A stretch of 64,000 nucleotides of DNA. Source: Lachnospiraceae bacterium (GTDB taxonomy: Bacteria; Bacillota; Clostridia; Lachnospirales; Lachnospiraceae). A model generated the notes under the pieces. It was not told where the DNA came from, made no database searches, and saw only the letters and a list, made by a program, of their open reading frames with translations. Shown here in pieces: positions 45,388 through 54,404 of the stretch (positions are counted from its first letter, which is position 1; each line of letters begins with the position of its first letter). Position numbers and translations under genes: made by a program. Location: NCBI GenBank assembly GCA_017427775.1, contig JAFRSD010000017.1, forward strand, positions 86,723 to 150,722. The letters run 5' to 3'.

Positions 45388-46371
45388 TTATAACAGATGC
45401 GCGCGGATTTCCTCCGCAGACAGCGTGCTCAGATATGCCGGCGGCACATCGAAAACGGTCTTGCAGCCGCTCATTCCCTCCGCCTTCATTCTGACGATCG
45501 CACGGGCAAATGCCAGCAATACCGACGCCGTGAACTCCGGATTGGAATCCAGCTGCAGACGGTACTCGATCACATGCTTATGGTCACCGTTACCGGTCTT
45601 GCCGGTACGGAATACAAATCCGCCGTGCGGCATACCCTGATGGTCACGCGCGAATTCCTCTTCGGTAATGAAATTCACCGTCGTATCATAATCCGCGAAG
45701 TAGTTCGGCATCGTCTTAATGTCATTCTCAATCTTTGCAAGGTCAGCACCCGGCTTCGGAACGACGTAGCATACTCTCGTGTGCTTCTGTCTCGTGGTCA
45801 GCTCGGGATTCTTTCCGCTTCTTACCGCTTCCAGCGCTTCGGGAACCGGAATCGTATACTGCTTCCCGTTCGCAACGCCTTCCACTCTGCGAATCGCGTC
45901 GGAATGCCCCTGGCTTACGCCCTTGCCCCAGAACGTGTAATCATTACCGTCCGGAAGAATGCAGTTCGCATACAGTCTTGCTAGCGAAAACATACCGGGA
46001 TCCCAGCCGCAGGAGATCATGGCAACCTGTCCGCCTTCCTTTGCGGCAGCATCAACATTCGCAAAATGTTCCGGAATTCTTGCGTGCGTGTCGAAACTGT
46101 CAACAACACAGAAATCCTTCGCGTATTTCTTGGTCATCTCCGGCAGATCCGTTGCGCTTCCGCCACAGATCATCAGCACGTCGATGTCGTTTTTATGGGA
46201 AAGGATGTCCGTGGCAGAATACACCGGAACACCTTCCGTCTGTAATTTCAAAGTCTCCGGAGCTCTTCTCGTAAACACCGCAACAAGCTCCATATCAGGA
46301 TTCTGGCGGATGCCGAGCTCAATTCCGCGGCCCAGATTTCCGTAGCCGAGGATTCCTACTCTAATACTCAT
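45388..46371 (-). CDS. ddh: meso-Diaminopimelate dehydrogenase
   Basis: A 327-residue NADP-dependent enzyme that makes meso-diaminopimelate in one step from tetrahydrodipicolinate, for lysine and peptidoglycan. N-terminal cofactor binding: RVGILGYGNLGRGIE; substrate blocks: MICGGSATDLPEMTKKYAKDFCVVDSFDTHARIP, SCGWDPGMFSLAR, TFWGKGVSQGHSDAIRRVEGV and MPHGGFVFRTG. Length matches the family (about 326). The ATG at 46371 was chosen because GGAGG lies upstream and the protein then begins at the Rossmann strand. Its own promoter lies about 40 bases before. Confidence 0.96.
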   Translation of the reverse strand: MSIRVGILGYGNLGRGIELGIRQNPDMELVAVFTRRAPETLKLQTEGVPVYSATDILSHKNDIDVLMICGGSATDLPEMTKKYAKDFCVVDSFDTHARIPEHFANVDAAAKEGGQVAMISCGWDPGMFSLARLYANCILPDGNDYTFWGKGVSQGHSDAIRRVEGVANGKQYTIPVPEALEAVRSGKNPELTTRQKHTRVCYVVPKPGADLAKIENDIKTMPNYFADYDTTVNFITEEEFARDHQGMPHGGFVFRTGKTGNGDHKHVIEYRLQLDSNPEFTASVLLAFARAIVRMKAEGMSGCKTVFDVPPAYLSTLSAEEIRAHLL

Positions 46372-46411
46372 ATATACCTCCGATTTCACGGTTTCCCGTA
46401 TTCCAAGCGTT

Positions 46412-46440
46412 ATTTTATCCCTGCGAAAAATGGCTGTCAA
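46412..46440 (-). promoter_or_regulatory. ddh promoter
   Basis: Reverse-strand TTGACA (46435-46440), 17 nt, TAAAAT (46412-46417). Just upstream lies an inverted repeat CGCAAAATGCG with CGCATTTTCCG (about 46452-46482), which may be an operator or the terminator of the GH115 gene. Confidence 0.8.
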
Positions 46441-46552
46441 GAAAAATGCCCGACGCAAAATGCGTAATATATTTCGCATTTTCCGCATAATTTAGGATTC
46501 CGACACTCTTTTTACCCTTCCGCAGGCGCTTCCCGACGTTCCAACGCAGCAC

Positions 46553-49531
46553 CTATCCGCGGTAACTCTCCTTCGGTCCGAGATAGGAACGGGCGGGCTC
46601 TTCGCCTTCTTTAAACACGACAAGCTTCTCGAGAACGAAATTCGGAGAAATCGCGTAGATTGTAACCGTATTCGTGCCCTTCTTAAGTTCCACCGGAACC
46701 GTTGTTACGCGGACATTATCAAGAACGCCCGACGCCCATGCATCGTTGCCGTCTCCGACACGGAAGCCTTCCGGAATCGCGTTGATCTTCTTCAGGCGTC
46801 CATCGTTCACGCCGATTCCGAAGAACAGCTCCGGTACCCGTACAGGCGGGTTGCTCGGATTCTGATAGATGCTTACAAAGTATCTGCCATCCGACGGCAC
46901 CGTGAAGCGGTAGGTCACGCCCGGTGCATCCTTGGCTGTAAAGGTTACATCCTGCGGAAATGCTTTCACGGCCGAAAGCGTGCGTCCGTAATCCGGCAGA
47001 ATCTCAAAAGAGCCTGCCTTTGTGTCCTTCTTCGTAAAGAAATGCTCTGCCTCGATGGAAATGTAATGTCCGAGCATCGCGCCCTCGCCGAATACCTTCG
47101 AGAGGTTCGGCATCGCATGGATCTTCTCAGACATGTCAACGCTGTTCTCCGCGCAGTAAAGGAACGTGCCGGCTTCTTCTCCGCCCGCCGGAACGCATAC
47201 CGGGATTCTTACGCGGATATGACCTGCCGCACCATGGATCTTTACCTCGAAAATCGTACTTTCCGTAACCTTCGTGCGGTCAATCGTAACCTTCAAAAGC
47301 ATCAGGCTCTCCGGCTTTACGGTTCCGCTCATCTTCGAAATGGTAATGCTATCGGACGGATTCTCAACGGTAAATGCGATCGGCTTCGCCGAAGCAGTCG
47401 AAAGCCCGATGGTTCCGTGCTCCGCTCTCGGGTCAAGGAACGCTCCCATCGTCAGCACCCGTGCGGTCCAGGGCGTACCTTCGGTATGCTGGCTTGTTCC
47501 CGGAATCGTCACGATCAGGCGGTCCTTATCGGCCGGGACAAATGTGTGCACGACCGGATTCTGGCACTCTTCCTCACACCAGTACTTAAAACCGATGTGC
47601 TCCGACATGCCCATGCCGTACCATTTTCCTTTATGGATCGTATGAAGTTCTTCGACAAGCTCGCGGTCTCTCTGATAGCAGGCGTCGATTTCCTTCGCAA
47701 GCTTCAGCGCATATGTGCTTCCGAACGAAGCATACGCATGGTTCTGCGTTGTAAGTGCCCACATCTTCATGACGGTAAGGTCCGCGACAACCGGCAGATA
47801 CACAAGCTCATAGTAGCCGAACGCCGCCTCCTCTGAGATGGAAGCCCTAAGCTTCTCCGCAGCCGCGATCAGGTGGTCGCATTCCGCGATCAGCTCATCA
47901 CATTCGCCATACGCGAAAGGCGCATAAACGGTATCGTTCATCGCTTCGGTACGTCTCGCTACGGTAAGCTTTGTGTAGCCGCGCAGCAGTTCCGCCATCT
48001 TCGTGCTTTCCGCGTCGTCAATAAGTCCCGCGAAATGCTTTGCCGGGAATGCCTTCGTATACTTCACCGCACTATTCCGGTCACTCGTTCCGTAACGGTC
48101 GAAATCATAGGCGAGATCTAAGAAATAAGCAAGCGGATACTCGTTACTGAAGATATCACCGACGTTTACGATCCATAGCTCGCGGATACCGTTATCATAA
48201 GCGGTCGTCATCTGCTCCCAAACCTTCGGAAGGAACGAAGTATTGTACCATTCGAACGAGATCGGGTAGCCGTGATAATCAAGATGATAATACATGCCGT
48301 AACCGCCCTTGTGATCCCGCATTTCGGGCGTCGGGAGGGTACGGAGGTTTCCGTAGTTATCGTCGCAGAGCATCAGCGTAACGCCTTCGAGCTCGGGATC
48401 GCCCATCAGACCGGGCGTCGTCTCGTCGCCGTAGAAATAGGGCTCCACCTCTTTATAGAGGGCAAGCATTCTCGGGACTTTATCAAGATCCTTATTCACA
48501 TGCTTTTTGATCAGCCCGTTCTGCGTCTTCAGAACGCGACGCAAAAGGTCGATGTTGTCCGCAAGCGTCGCTTCGCGTCCGAGGATTGCCGTATCTGCCT
48601 CGCCTCGCATGCCGACCGTGATTACGTTCTCAAACTTTCCACTTCTCTTAAGGCCGTCCTCCCAGAAGCGCGTGATACCCTTTTCGTTCGTATTGAAGTT
48701 CCAGGCGTCACCGTAAACGGAATCTTTGCCGCGCACATAGCGGTACTCTTCGCCCTGGCGGCAGCATGGCTCATGATGGGACGCTCCCATTACGACGCCG
48801 AGTTCGTCCGCAAGGATTGCATTCTCCAGTCCCGGACCGTCATTCGGGAAGATTGCCGACCACATCGCGGGCCACAGATAGTTACCCTTCAAACGGAGCA
48901 ACAGCTCAAATACGTGCACATAAGCCTTGGCGTTGAATCCGCCGTAATTCTTCGCGCAGAAATTGCCGAATGCCGGCCATTCATCGTTGATGAAAAATCC
49001 GCGGAAACGTACCGAAGGTTCCTTCGAAACGAAACGGAATCCTTCTTCCAGTGTGAATTCACTCAGCCGTGCAGGCTTCATGTCAAGCCAGTCGATGAAC
49101 GGGGAAACGCCGAGCATTTCGGAAAGGTGGAACAGTCCGTAAACGGTACCCCTCTTCTCGCTTCCGGCAATGACGAGCGCCGTTTTAAACGCGCCGTCTC
49201 CTTTACCGAATGCCGCTTTCTTCGGAACATCCTTTAAAACGGCAAATGTAAACACTTCCCTCTTTCCTTCGATCGTCTTCAGGTCGATCAATCCTGCTTT
49301 TCCGAGATTTGCGATCAGTTTGCTCTTCCCTGCGGTTCCGAACAAAACAGGCAACGTAACAGCCTCCGTTCCTTCCGCTCCCGCCAAAACCTGCGGCTGC
49401 GCGCCGAACACTGCCTTCATGTCCTCACTTACGCGGCCCGCAATCTTCATTACACCGCTCCATTCATCGGCGCTGCCGATGAAGGCAACCGCTCCTCTGC
49501 TGATATTATGCTTTGAAATACTGAAGTCCAT
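46553..49531 (-). CDS. GH115 family alpha-glucuronidase
   Basis: A 992-residue glycoside hydrolase that would remove 4-O-methyl-glucuronic acid or glucuronic acid side chains from xylan. It shows the GH115 order: an N-terminal domain ending GTVYGLFHLSEMLGVSPFIDWLDMKP, a barrel with FRGFFINDEWPAFGNFCAKNYGGFN, LRLKGNYLWPAMW, MGASHHEPCCRQ, VGMRGEADTAI and MLCDDNYGNLRTLP, then helical and C-terminal beta domains. No signal peptide, so it probably acts inside the cell on imported oligosaccharides. The ATG follows AAAGGATAAAGAC. No transporter is adjacent, so its substrate supply lies elsewhere. Confidence 0.93.
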   Translation of the reverse strand: MDFSISKHNISRGAVAFIGSADEWSGVMKIAGRVSEDMKAVFGAQPQVLAGAEGTEAVTLPVLFGTAGKSKLIANLGKAGLIDLKTIEGKREVFTFAVLKDVPKKAAFGKGDGAFKTALVIAGSEKRGTVYGLFHLSEMLGVSPFIDWLDMKPARLSEFTLEEGFRFVSKEPSVRFRGFFINDEWPAFGNFCAKNYGGFNAKAYVHVFELLLRLKGNYLWPAMWSAIFPNDGPGLENAILADELGVVMGASHHEPCCRQGEEYRYVRGKDSVYGDAWNFNTNEKGITRFWEDGLKRSGKFENVITVGMRGEADTAILGREATLADNIDLLRRVLKTQNGLIKKHVNKDLDKVPRMLALYKEVEPYFYGDETTPGLMGDPELEGVTLMLCDDNYGNLRTLPTPEMRDHKGGYGMYYHLDYHGYPISFEWYNTSFLPKVWEQMTTAYDNGIRELWIVNVGDIFSNEYPLAYFLDLAYDFDRYGTSDRNSAVKYTKAFPAKHFAGLIDDAESTKMAELLRGYTKLTVARRTEAMNDTVYAPFAYGECDELIAECDHLIAAAEKLRASISEEAAFGYYELVYLPVVADLTVMKMWALTTQNHAYASFGSTYALKLAKEIDACYQRDRELVEELHTIHKGKWYGMGMSEHIGFKYWCEEECQNPVVHTFVPADKDRLIVTIPGTSQHTEGTPWTARVLTMGAFLDPRAEHGTIGLSTASAKPIAFTVENPSDSITISKMSGTVKPESLMLLKVTIDRTKVTESTIFEVKIHGAAGHIRVRIPVCVPAGGEEAGTFLYCAENSVDMSEKIHAMPNLSKVFGEGAMLGHYISIEAEHFFTKKDTKAGSFEILPDYGRTLSAVKAFPQDVTFTAKDAPGVTYRFTVPSDGRYFVSIYQNPSNPPVRVPELFFGIGVNDGRLKKINAIPEGFRVGDGNDAWASGVLDNVRVTTVPVELKKGTNTVTIYAISPNFVLEKLVVFKEGEEPARSYLGPKESYRG

Positions 49532-49590
49532 GTCTTTATCCTTTCGACGTTTTCTATACCAAACGGCGGATTTCCTCACCGTGGTGTTTC

Positions 49591-52224
49591 TCATTCATCG
49601 GCGCCTTCTATGTTGCTGTCGATGTTCTTTCTCTTACGAAGGACCAGGAATGCGCCGCCTGCGGCGAGCAAAACCGCAACGACAGGAAGAATGATCCATA
49701 ACGGGTTAAGTTTACCTTTCTTCTGTTCCTTGGCGGCCAACCGGTCTTTCTCCGCCGGTTCCGGATCATCTTTGCCGTCCGGAGCAGCCGTCGGCTTATC
49801 CTCTCCTGTCGGCGCCGGCGTAATACCGGTTTCTCCTTTGTTCGAACTGTATCGGATCGTGACCGGATAGTACGGTCCGGGATTGTTATTTGCACCTTGG
49901 ATTTCTTCTGCGCAGCTGTATTCCGGAAGCGCCTCAATGGTTTTGCTGTCCGTATTGATCCGGATGTCAGCTTTTCCGTCTCCGTTCAGGTCCATATTTC
50001 CGAGAACCCGGTTCCCCCCAAGGGATTCCTCAATACATATGAGCATCCCGTCCTCATAGGTATAAGGCCCTTTATTCAGGTCTATTACCAGGGGAATGCC
50101 TTCTTTCAACACGGTCGCGACGAACACGGATCGATTCGGCATATAGAATTCATAAACATCTTCTTTGTGATACTCGAGCAGTACATCCGACGATTCCATA
50201 ACCGCATAATGGATATCGTCATTAGAAGAACGGTCTATCGCCACGGAAATCCTGTGTCCGGGAATACCGGAATAGATTACCTCATCATAATTCCTGTCAT
50301 CATAAGCCTTTCCGCCTTTGACAACGATTGTGAACGACTCAAAGGTAACCGTTACATTTTGCACGGTTGCGGGATACGGAAACTTAATGCTGTCAGCCTT
50401 TCCCACCATATATTCGTCCAGGGTATTCAAACTCATGGAAATAACGCTTCCATTCCATTGAATCCCGAAATCACGATATGTTTCCTGCAAAGAATACCAG
50501 GCGCTCTGAATATCACTGTCCTCATCGTAAGGAACGTGATACTCCCATCGTGTTCCGTCGTCACTGACTTCAAATGCGATCGTTACATCACGAACCTGTC
50601 CGTCCACGTTTTCGCCGCCCTCCGCGACATAAGAAATATCGCAGGCAGGCATGAGAAACGCCGAAGGTCCCCCCCATTCAAAATAGTGTTCCGGAAGGAA
50701 ATAGTATTCCGGGTCCGACTTAAAATCCGAAGCCCTATGGCCTTGCAGTTCCACATTTACTATCGTGCCGGGGGCCGCCTCCGTAATCCGTTTTCCGTTC
50801 CCGTCGAAAGCCTTCCCGCCGTTAACCGTTACCCGGTATTTCTCCGCGACCGGATCTTTCGGAAAGATAATCTTATACGGTCCATGAGGCCCGTCATTAG
50901 GTTCGGATATGGTATACTCCCCGTGAATCGAATTCCCGGAAAGCGGTATTACAAAATACGAATTGCAGTACCATCCTCCGGGGCCGGATACTCCGAAATA
51001 ACCGGCAGCAATGTCCAACGTACCGTCGCCGTCGAGATCTGCCTTTCCATAAAGATATCCGCCTTCTGAAAGATCAGTATCCTTTACTACCCGGTAGTTT
51101 CTCGGATAATATACGGAATCCTCTCTGTATACGCGTCCGTTCGCTTCTGTCGGAGCTATCCAGTACCCTTTTGAAAGATCAATCGTTACCGGCGTCTGGT
51201 CTTTTACAACCGACTCCCAGATCACATCGCAGGCGGGCATGATAAAGGGAACATAAGCCTGATCATAATCGTCCTGCCGGATTCTGTTCAGCGAAGCGTC
51301 AAAGGCGTCGCATTTCCAGGAATCGACATATTGGCCGTTTAAAGTATCGGCCACCGGATATACCGTCTCTCCGGGAGCCGCCACGGTAACAGTCTTCCCT
51401 CCTGCCAATTCCGCATGGCCGTTTTGCACGGATACGGAATACTCCTTCTTAACCGGTTCTTCACTGAAAAGGAATGTGATCGGACTGTATTTAGCATAAT
51501 AATTGTTCTTATTCGGTGTAAAGGTATATGCGCCGCAAATACTGCAATCCCCCGCAGGAACCAGGTATGGCGTTCCGTTAAGATCTCCGTCAACGCCTTC
51601 ATGGTCATAACTCGGAATCAGCACCCGTACAAGAAGGTCTGCTGATCCGTTCCCGTCAATGTCATAAGCCCCGTCGACATATCCATAAGACGGTTCTCCA
51701 ACCGAGATTTCGGCTTTTTTTAATTCGTCCAGTAATTCCTTTGTCCCAAAGTATTGCTCAAGGCCTGTACAGGCATCAAGATTCAGAATTCCCTTCGTTA
51801 AGTCAATCGTAAGCGGAACCTGTTCCTCAATCGTTGCATTCACTGCATAGTCGTATTTTCCCGGCCCGCGTGAAGCAATATCGAGCTCAACAGTAAGGGA
51901 ATATCGTTCCAGTCCTTCGGGCGTCAGACCTTCGTACCTGATCTTTTCAGGGAAGTACTCAATCCCATACTCGATCCCCTCTCCTTTTTGACTGATAAAA
52001 TAGGATCTGATCCATTTATTTTTCGGAATTTCCCACCAGATGGTCACCGCGGTTCCGTAAGGCACTTCCGTTACTCTGGTCCCGTCCTCGATTGTTGCGT
52101 ACCCGCTATTCCAGACCTTTATCGTACAAATATTATCATCTTCCGCTTTCGCATTGCCGGCAGAGGGCCACAAGAAACCCAGCAGGATCACGACCGCGAA
52201 AAGAATGTTTATCATGCGTTTCAC
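49591..52224 (-). CDS. Large anchored surface protein with repeated DxDGxxD modules
   Basis: An 877-residue protein with a signal peptide (INILFAVVILLGFLWPSAGNAKA) and a C-terminal membrane anchor (LWIILPVVAVLLAAGGAFLVLRKR) preceded by a Pro/Glu/Lys-rich stalk. The outer part has modules that start TIDLTKG, TIDLSKG or VIDLNKG, include a calcium-type loop (DIDGNGSADL, DLDGDGTLDI, DLNGDGKADI) and end with a YTFTPN or YTISEP block. Between them are beta domains with VTVNGGKAFDGNGKRITEAAPG. The loops resemble dockerin calcium loops, but the paired dockerin helices are not clear. The start is a GTG after GGAGGAAGAAGCG. Function unknown. Confidence 0.8.
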   Translation of the reverse strand: MKRMINILFAVVILLGFLWPSAGNAKAEDDNICTIKVWNSGYATIEDGTRVTEVPYGTAVTIWWEIPKNKWIRSYFISQKGEGIEYGIEYFPEKIRYEGLTPEGLERYSLTVELDIASRGPGKYDYAVNATIEEQVPLTIDLTKGILNLDACTGLEQYFGTKELLDELKKAEISVGEPSYGYVDGAYDIDGNGSADLLVRVLIPSYDHEGVDGDLNGTPYLVPAGDCSICGAYTFTPNKNNYYAKYSPITFLFSEEPVKKEYSVSVQNGHAELAGGKTVTVAAPGETVYPVADTLNGQYVDSWKCDAFDASLNRIRQDDYDQAYVPFIMPACDVIWESVVKDQTPVTIDLSKGYWIAPTEANGRVYREDSVYYPRNYRVVKDTDLSEGGYLYGKADLDGDGTLDIAAGYFGVSGPGGWYCNSYFVIPLSGNSIHGEYTISEPNDGPHGPYKIIFPKDPVAEKYRVTVNGGKAFDGNGKRITEAAPGTIVNVELQGHRASDFKSDPEYYFLPEHYFEWGGPSAFLMPACDISYVAEGGENVDGQVRDVTIAFEVSDDGTRWEYHVPYDEDSDIQSAWYSLQETYRDFGIQWNGSVISMSLNTLDEYMVGKADSIKFPYPATVQNVTVTFESFTIVVKGGKAYDDRNYDEVIYSGIPGHRISVAIDRSSNDDIHYAVMESSDVLLEYHKEDVYEFYMPNRSVFVATVLKEGIPLVIDLNKGPYTYEDGMLICIEESLGGNRVLGNMDLNGDGKADIRINTDSKTIEALPEYSCAEEIQGANNNPGPYYPVTIRYSSNKGETGITPAPTGEDKPTAAPDGKDDPEPAEKDRLAAKEQKKGKLNPLWIILPVVAVLLAAGGAFLVLRKRKNIDSNIEGADE

Positions 52225-52267
52225 CGCTTCTTCCTCCACATATATATTCGTTCTGATGCTTCTGTTT

Positions 52268-52296
52268 AGCATAGCAGAAAGAGGACTTTTTTGCAA
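52268..52296 (-). promoter_or_regulatory. Promoter of the surface protein gene
   Basis: Reverse-strand TTGCAA (52291-52296), 17 nt, TATGCT (52268-52273), about 45 bases before the GTG start. It is divergent from the DUF4004 promoter, with about 50 bases between the two -35 boxes. Confidence 0.65.
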
Positions 52297-52334
52297 TGAT
52301 AAGGGGACAAATGGGACCATTTTCCGAAAAAAAC

Positions 52335-52395
52335 GTAACAACCCCCTTGACAGTGTAACAATGTTACGCTATAATGACCATCGTAACAATGTTAC
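52335..52395 (+). promoter_or_regulatory. DUF4004-bactofilin promoter with two identical palindromic operators
   Basis: TTGACA (52347-52352), 17 nt and TATAAT (52370-52375) form a full-consensus promoter. The 13-bp palindrome GTAACAATGTTAC fills the spacer (52355-52367) and recurs unchanged at 52383-52395, ending just before the ribosome binding site. Centres are 28 bp apart. A half site GTAAC lies at 52335-52339. The layout fits tight repression, most simply by the DUF4004 protein itself. Confidence 0.85.
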
Positions 52396-52406
52396 GGAGG
52401 TGAGAC

Positions 52407-52808
52407 ATGGAAGAAGACCGCAACCTGATTTCCAAACGGGAACTGCTTTCCCGCTACGGAATTTCCTACGGTGCCTTGTACCGCTGGAAACGAAAAGGCC
52501 TGATTCCCGACGACTGGTTCATCCGTAAATCCACCGCCACCGGGCAGGAGACGTATTTTCCGGAAGCGCTGATCTGCGAACGTGTGGAACGGATTCTGGA
52601 GACGAAGAACGAAGTTCTTTTGGATGAACTGGCAGGCAAGCTGTCCGGTGAAGAACGGCAGAACGCCTTTATTGTGATTGACACACCTTACGGGGAGAAG
52701 TCCTTCAAAATGAACGACGTCCGCTCCGTTACCCTGCGCGGGGACGGCGGACAGAAGATTGACATCACGGAAACCGTGAAACAACTTATTCCGAAAGGGA
52801 GGAATTAA
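52407..52808 (+). CDS. yhbD: DUF4004 family protein, MerR-like DNA-binding (YhbD-like)
   Basis: A 133-residue protein whose N-terminus looks like a MerR-type winged helix: [33 protein letters not shown], then [16 protein letters not shown]. The family is DUF4004, as in Bacillus YhbD, which is encoded next to bactofilin-like YhbE and YhbF. The C-terminal 45 residues are beta-rich with a [23 protein letters not shown] end. GGAGGTGAGAC precedes the ATG. Together with the downstream bactofilin gene (3-base gap) it forms a two-gene operon under an operator-rich promoter, so autorepression is likely. Confidence 0.87.
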   Translation: MEEDRNLISKRELLSRYGISYGALYRWKRKGLIPDDWFIRKSTATGQETYFPEALICERVERILETKNEVLLDELAGKLSGEERQNAFIVIDTPYGEKSFKMNDVRSVTLRGDGGQKIDITETVKQLIPKGRN

Positions 52809-52811
52809 CTT

Positions 52812-53537
52812 ATGAACATTTCTGGTGCCGGCTCGCTACCGGGCGGCGTATACGACGACTCAATCCATATCAGCGGAAGCGGAAGAATAACCGGAACCGT
52901 TTCCTGTACCTCTTTCCATTCATCCGGATCCGGAAAGGTTGACGGTGACATCTTCTGCAGCGAATCTCTCCACAGCAGCGGATCCTGCAGAATTGAAGGC
53001 TCCGTTCAGGCGGAATCCGTCTCCTCATCCGGTTCCTTCCATGTCGGAGGAACGGTTTCGTCTCCCGGCACGGTCCGTGCATCCGGATCATTCCATTCCG
53101 GGACGGTAAATGTATCGGAGTTCCATACAAGCGGAGGCGTCACCGTTGACGGCGACATTTCCGCGGAAGAAGTTAAGATTTCCGGCGGCATCAAGTGCTC
53201 CGGTCTTTTGAATGCGGAGAACATCCACATCCGTTTCGGCGGAAATTCCGGCGCAGGCAGTGTCGGCGGAAGTTCCATCAAAATCGTACGCGGAGACAAC
53301 TTCAACATCGGCGGGTTCTTCTACCGTCTTTTCGGCGGCAAGGAGCCCAACCTTTTCGATGTCCCCGGCTCCATTGAAGGCGATGAGATCTATCTTGAAT
53401 ATGTCGGTGCCGCTTCCGTTACCGGCCGTATCGTAAAAATCGGCCCCGGCTGCGACATCGGACAGGTTTCCTATATTGAAACCATTGAGATTTCCGACGA
53501 AGCATCCGTCGGCAGCACGGAACAGCTGAACGGCTGA
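52812..53537 (+). CDS. Bactofilin-like polymer-forming protein (YhbE/YhbF-like)
   Basis: A 241-residue protein made almost wholly of short beta-helix turns: repeats of the type GSGxIxGxVxCxSFHSSGSGKVDGDIFC, with hydrophobic and small residues alternating. This right-handed beta-helix is the bactofilin fold, which polymerises into filaments at the membrane. The region 135-200 interrupts the repeats with a longer linker (NFNIGGFFYRLFGGKEPNLFD) before two more turns. No membrane segment. The function may be envelope or shape related; it is a partner of the DUF4004 gene. AGGAGG-type site (GGGAGGAATTAACTT) precedes the ATG. Confidence 0.88.
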   Translation: MNISGAGSLPGGVYDDSIHISGSGRITGTVSCTSFHSSGSGKVDGDIFCSESLHSSGSCRIEGSVQAESVSSSGSFHVGGTVSSPGTVRASGSFHSGTVNVSEFHTSGGVTVDGDISAEEVKISGGIKCSGLLNAENIHIRFGGNSGAGSVGGSSIKIVRGDNFNIGGFFYRLFGGKEPNLFDVPGSIEGDEIYLEYVGAASVTGRIVKIGPGCDIGQVSYIETIEISDEASVGSTEQLNG

Positions 53538-53560
53538 ACAGGGGGATTATCAATAAACAA

Positions 53561-53587
53561 GGGTACGCAAACCGCGTACCCTTTTTC
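53561..53587 (+). terminator. Terminator after the bactofilin gene
   Basis: GGGTACGC and GCGTACCC form an 8-bp stem with an AAACC loop, followed by TTTTTC. The convergent rsmJ stop codon lies 8 bases on. Confidence 0.9.
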
Positions 53588-53594
53588 AATCTCT

Positions 53595-54323
53595 TTACGG
53601 GAAAATGTAACAGTCATACCGGATTGCCTTGCCGTTAAGGCTGTAATCCGGTTTCTGCCCGGCAAGAACCGGCCCCTTCAGAGGCCTCTTTACCAGAATC
53701 CTGTGTGCGCCGGCCGAAACCGCAGCGTCGAACAATTCCTTTTCCTCCCCGCATGGTTTCTCGAGCTGCTGCAGAAGCTGGAACTTCTTTTTGATCAAAG
53801 CGCTCTTATGGCGTTCCGGAAACATCGGATCCAAAAGAATCACGTCCGGCTTTTCCGCCATCTCCTTCATCGCCTTGATGCTGTCCCCGAAATATAACGT
53901 CATCCGTGATGCGATACCGGCCATGGTTTCATCTGCCGCGGCTCTCCGCAACGCGTCCGCTAAAAGCGCCGCGATAACGGGGTCCGACTCGTAAAGCTGT
54001 ACCGCAAAGCCGGCTGCTGCCAGTAAAAATGCGTCTTCCCCGAGCCCCGCCGTTGCATCAACAGCCGTTGCACGCTCCCCGAACGCTTTCCTCTTGGCTG
54101 CTTTCACCAGTAGTTCTCCGGCCAGCCGCCCCTTCTGCGTGCGTCCGAGAATGCGGTTAAAATCACCGCACATCGACAAATCCCCGTCCGTCAGATACAG
54201 TACGCCGTCCTTAACGGAAAGATACAGTTCTCCCTCCGCCGCTTCCTTATCAAGCAGAAATCCGTATTGTTCCGCAATCTGCCCGGCAAGCGGGCGGTCT
54301 TCCTCTCCGGTGATCAGGCGCAT
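53595..54323 (-). CDS. rsmJ: 16S rRNA (guanine1516-N2)-methyltransferase, RsmJ family
   Basis: A 242-residue methyltransferase. Motif I is VDATAGLGEDAFLLAAAG, followed by LYESDPVIAALLADALRRA, and the catalytic motif IV is ILLDPMFPERHKSALIKKK; the DPMFP and HKSALIKK blocks are diagnostic of RsmJ (YhiQ). The protein would methylate G1516 of 16S rRNA. The ATG was chosen because AAGGAAGGAATCT precedes it; an earlier start adds 12 residues without support. It is convergent with the bactofilin gene and follows the DUF3592 gene with a terminator between. Confidence 0.88.
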   Translation of the reverse strand: MRLITGEEDRPLAGQIAEQYGFLLDKEAAEGELYLSVKDGVLYLTDGDLSMCGDFNRILGRTQKGRLAGELLVKAAKRKAFGERATAVDATAGLGEDAFLLAAAGFAVQLYESDPVIAALLADALRRAAADETMAGIASRMTLYFGDSIKAMKEMAEKPDVILLDPMFPERHKSALIKKKFQLLQQLEKPCGEEKELFDAAVSAGAHRILVKRPLKGPVLAGQKPDYSLNGKAIRYDCYIFP

Positions 54324-54360
54324 AGATTCCTTCCTTCCGATCCGTAACATAATGCACATA

Positions 54361-54400
54361 AAAACGGCCTCCGGTCCGCTTTCCGGCTTCCGGAGGCCGT
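54361..54400 (-). terminator. Terminator after the DUF3592 gene
   Basis: ACGGCCTCCGG and its complement form an 11-bp stem around a 15-nt loop, with TTTTT on the reverse strand directly after. Confidence 0.88.
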
Positions 54401-54404
54401 CACT

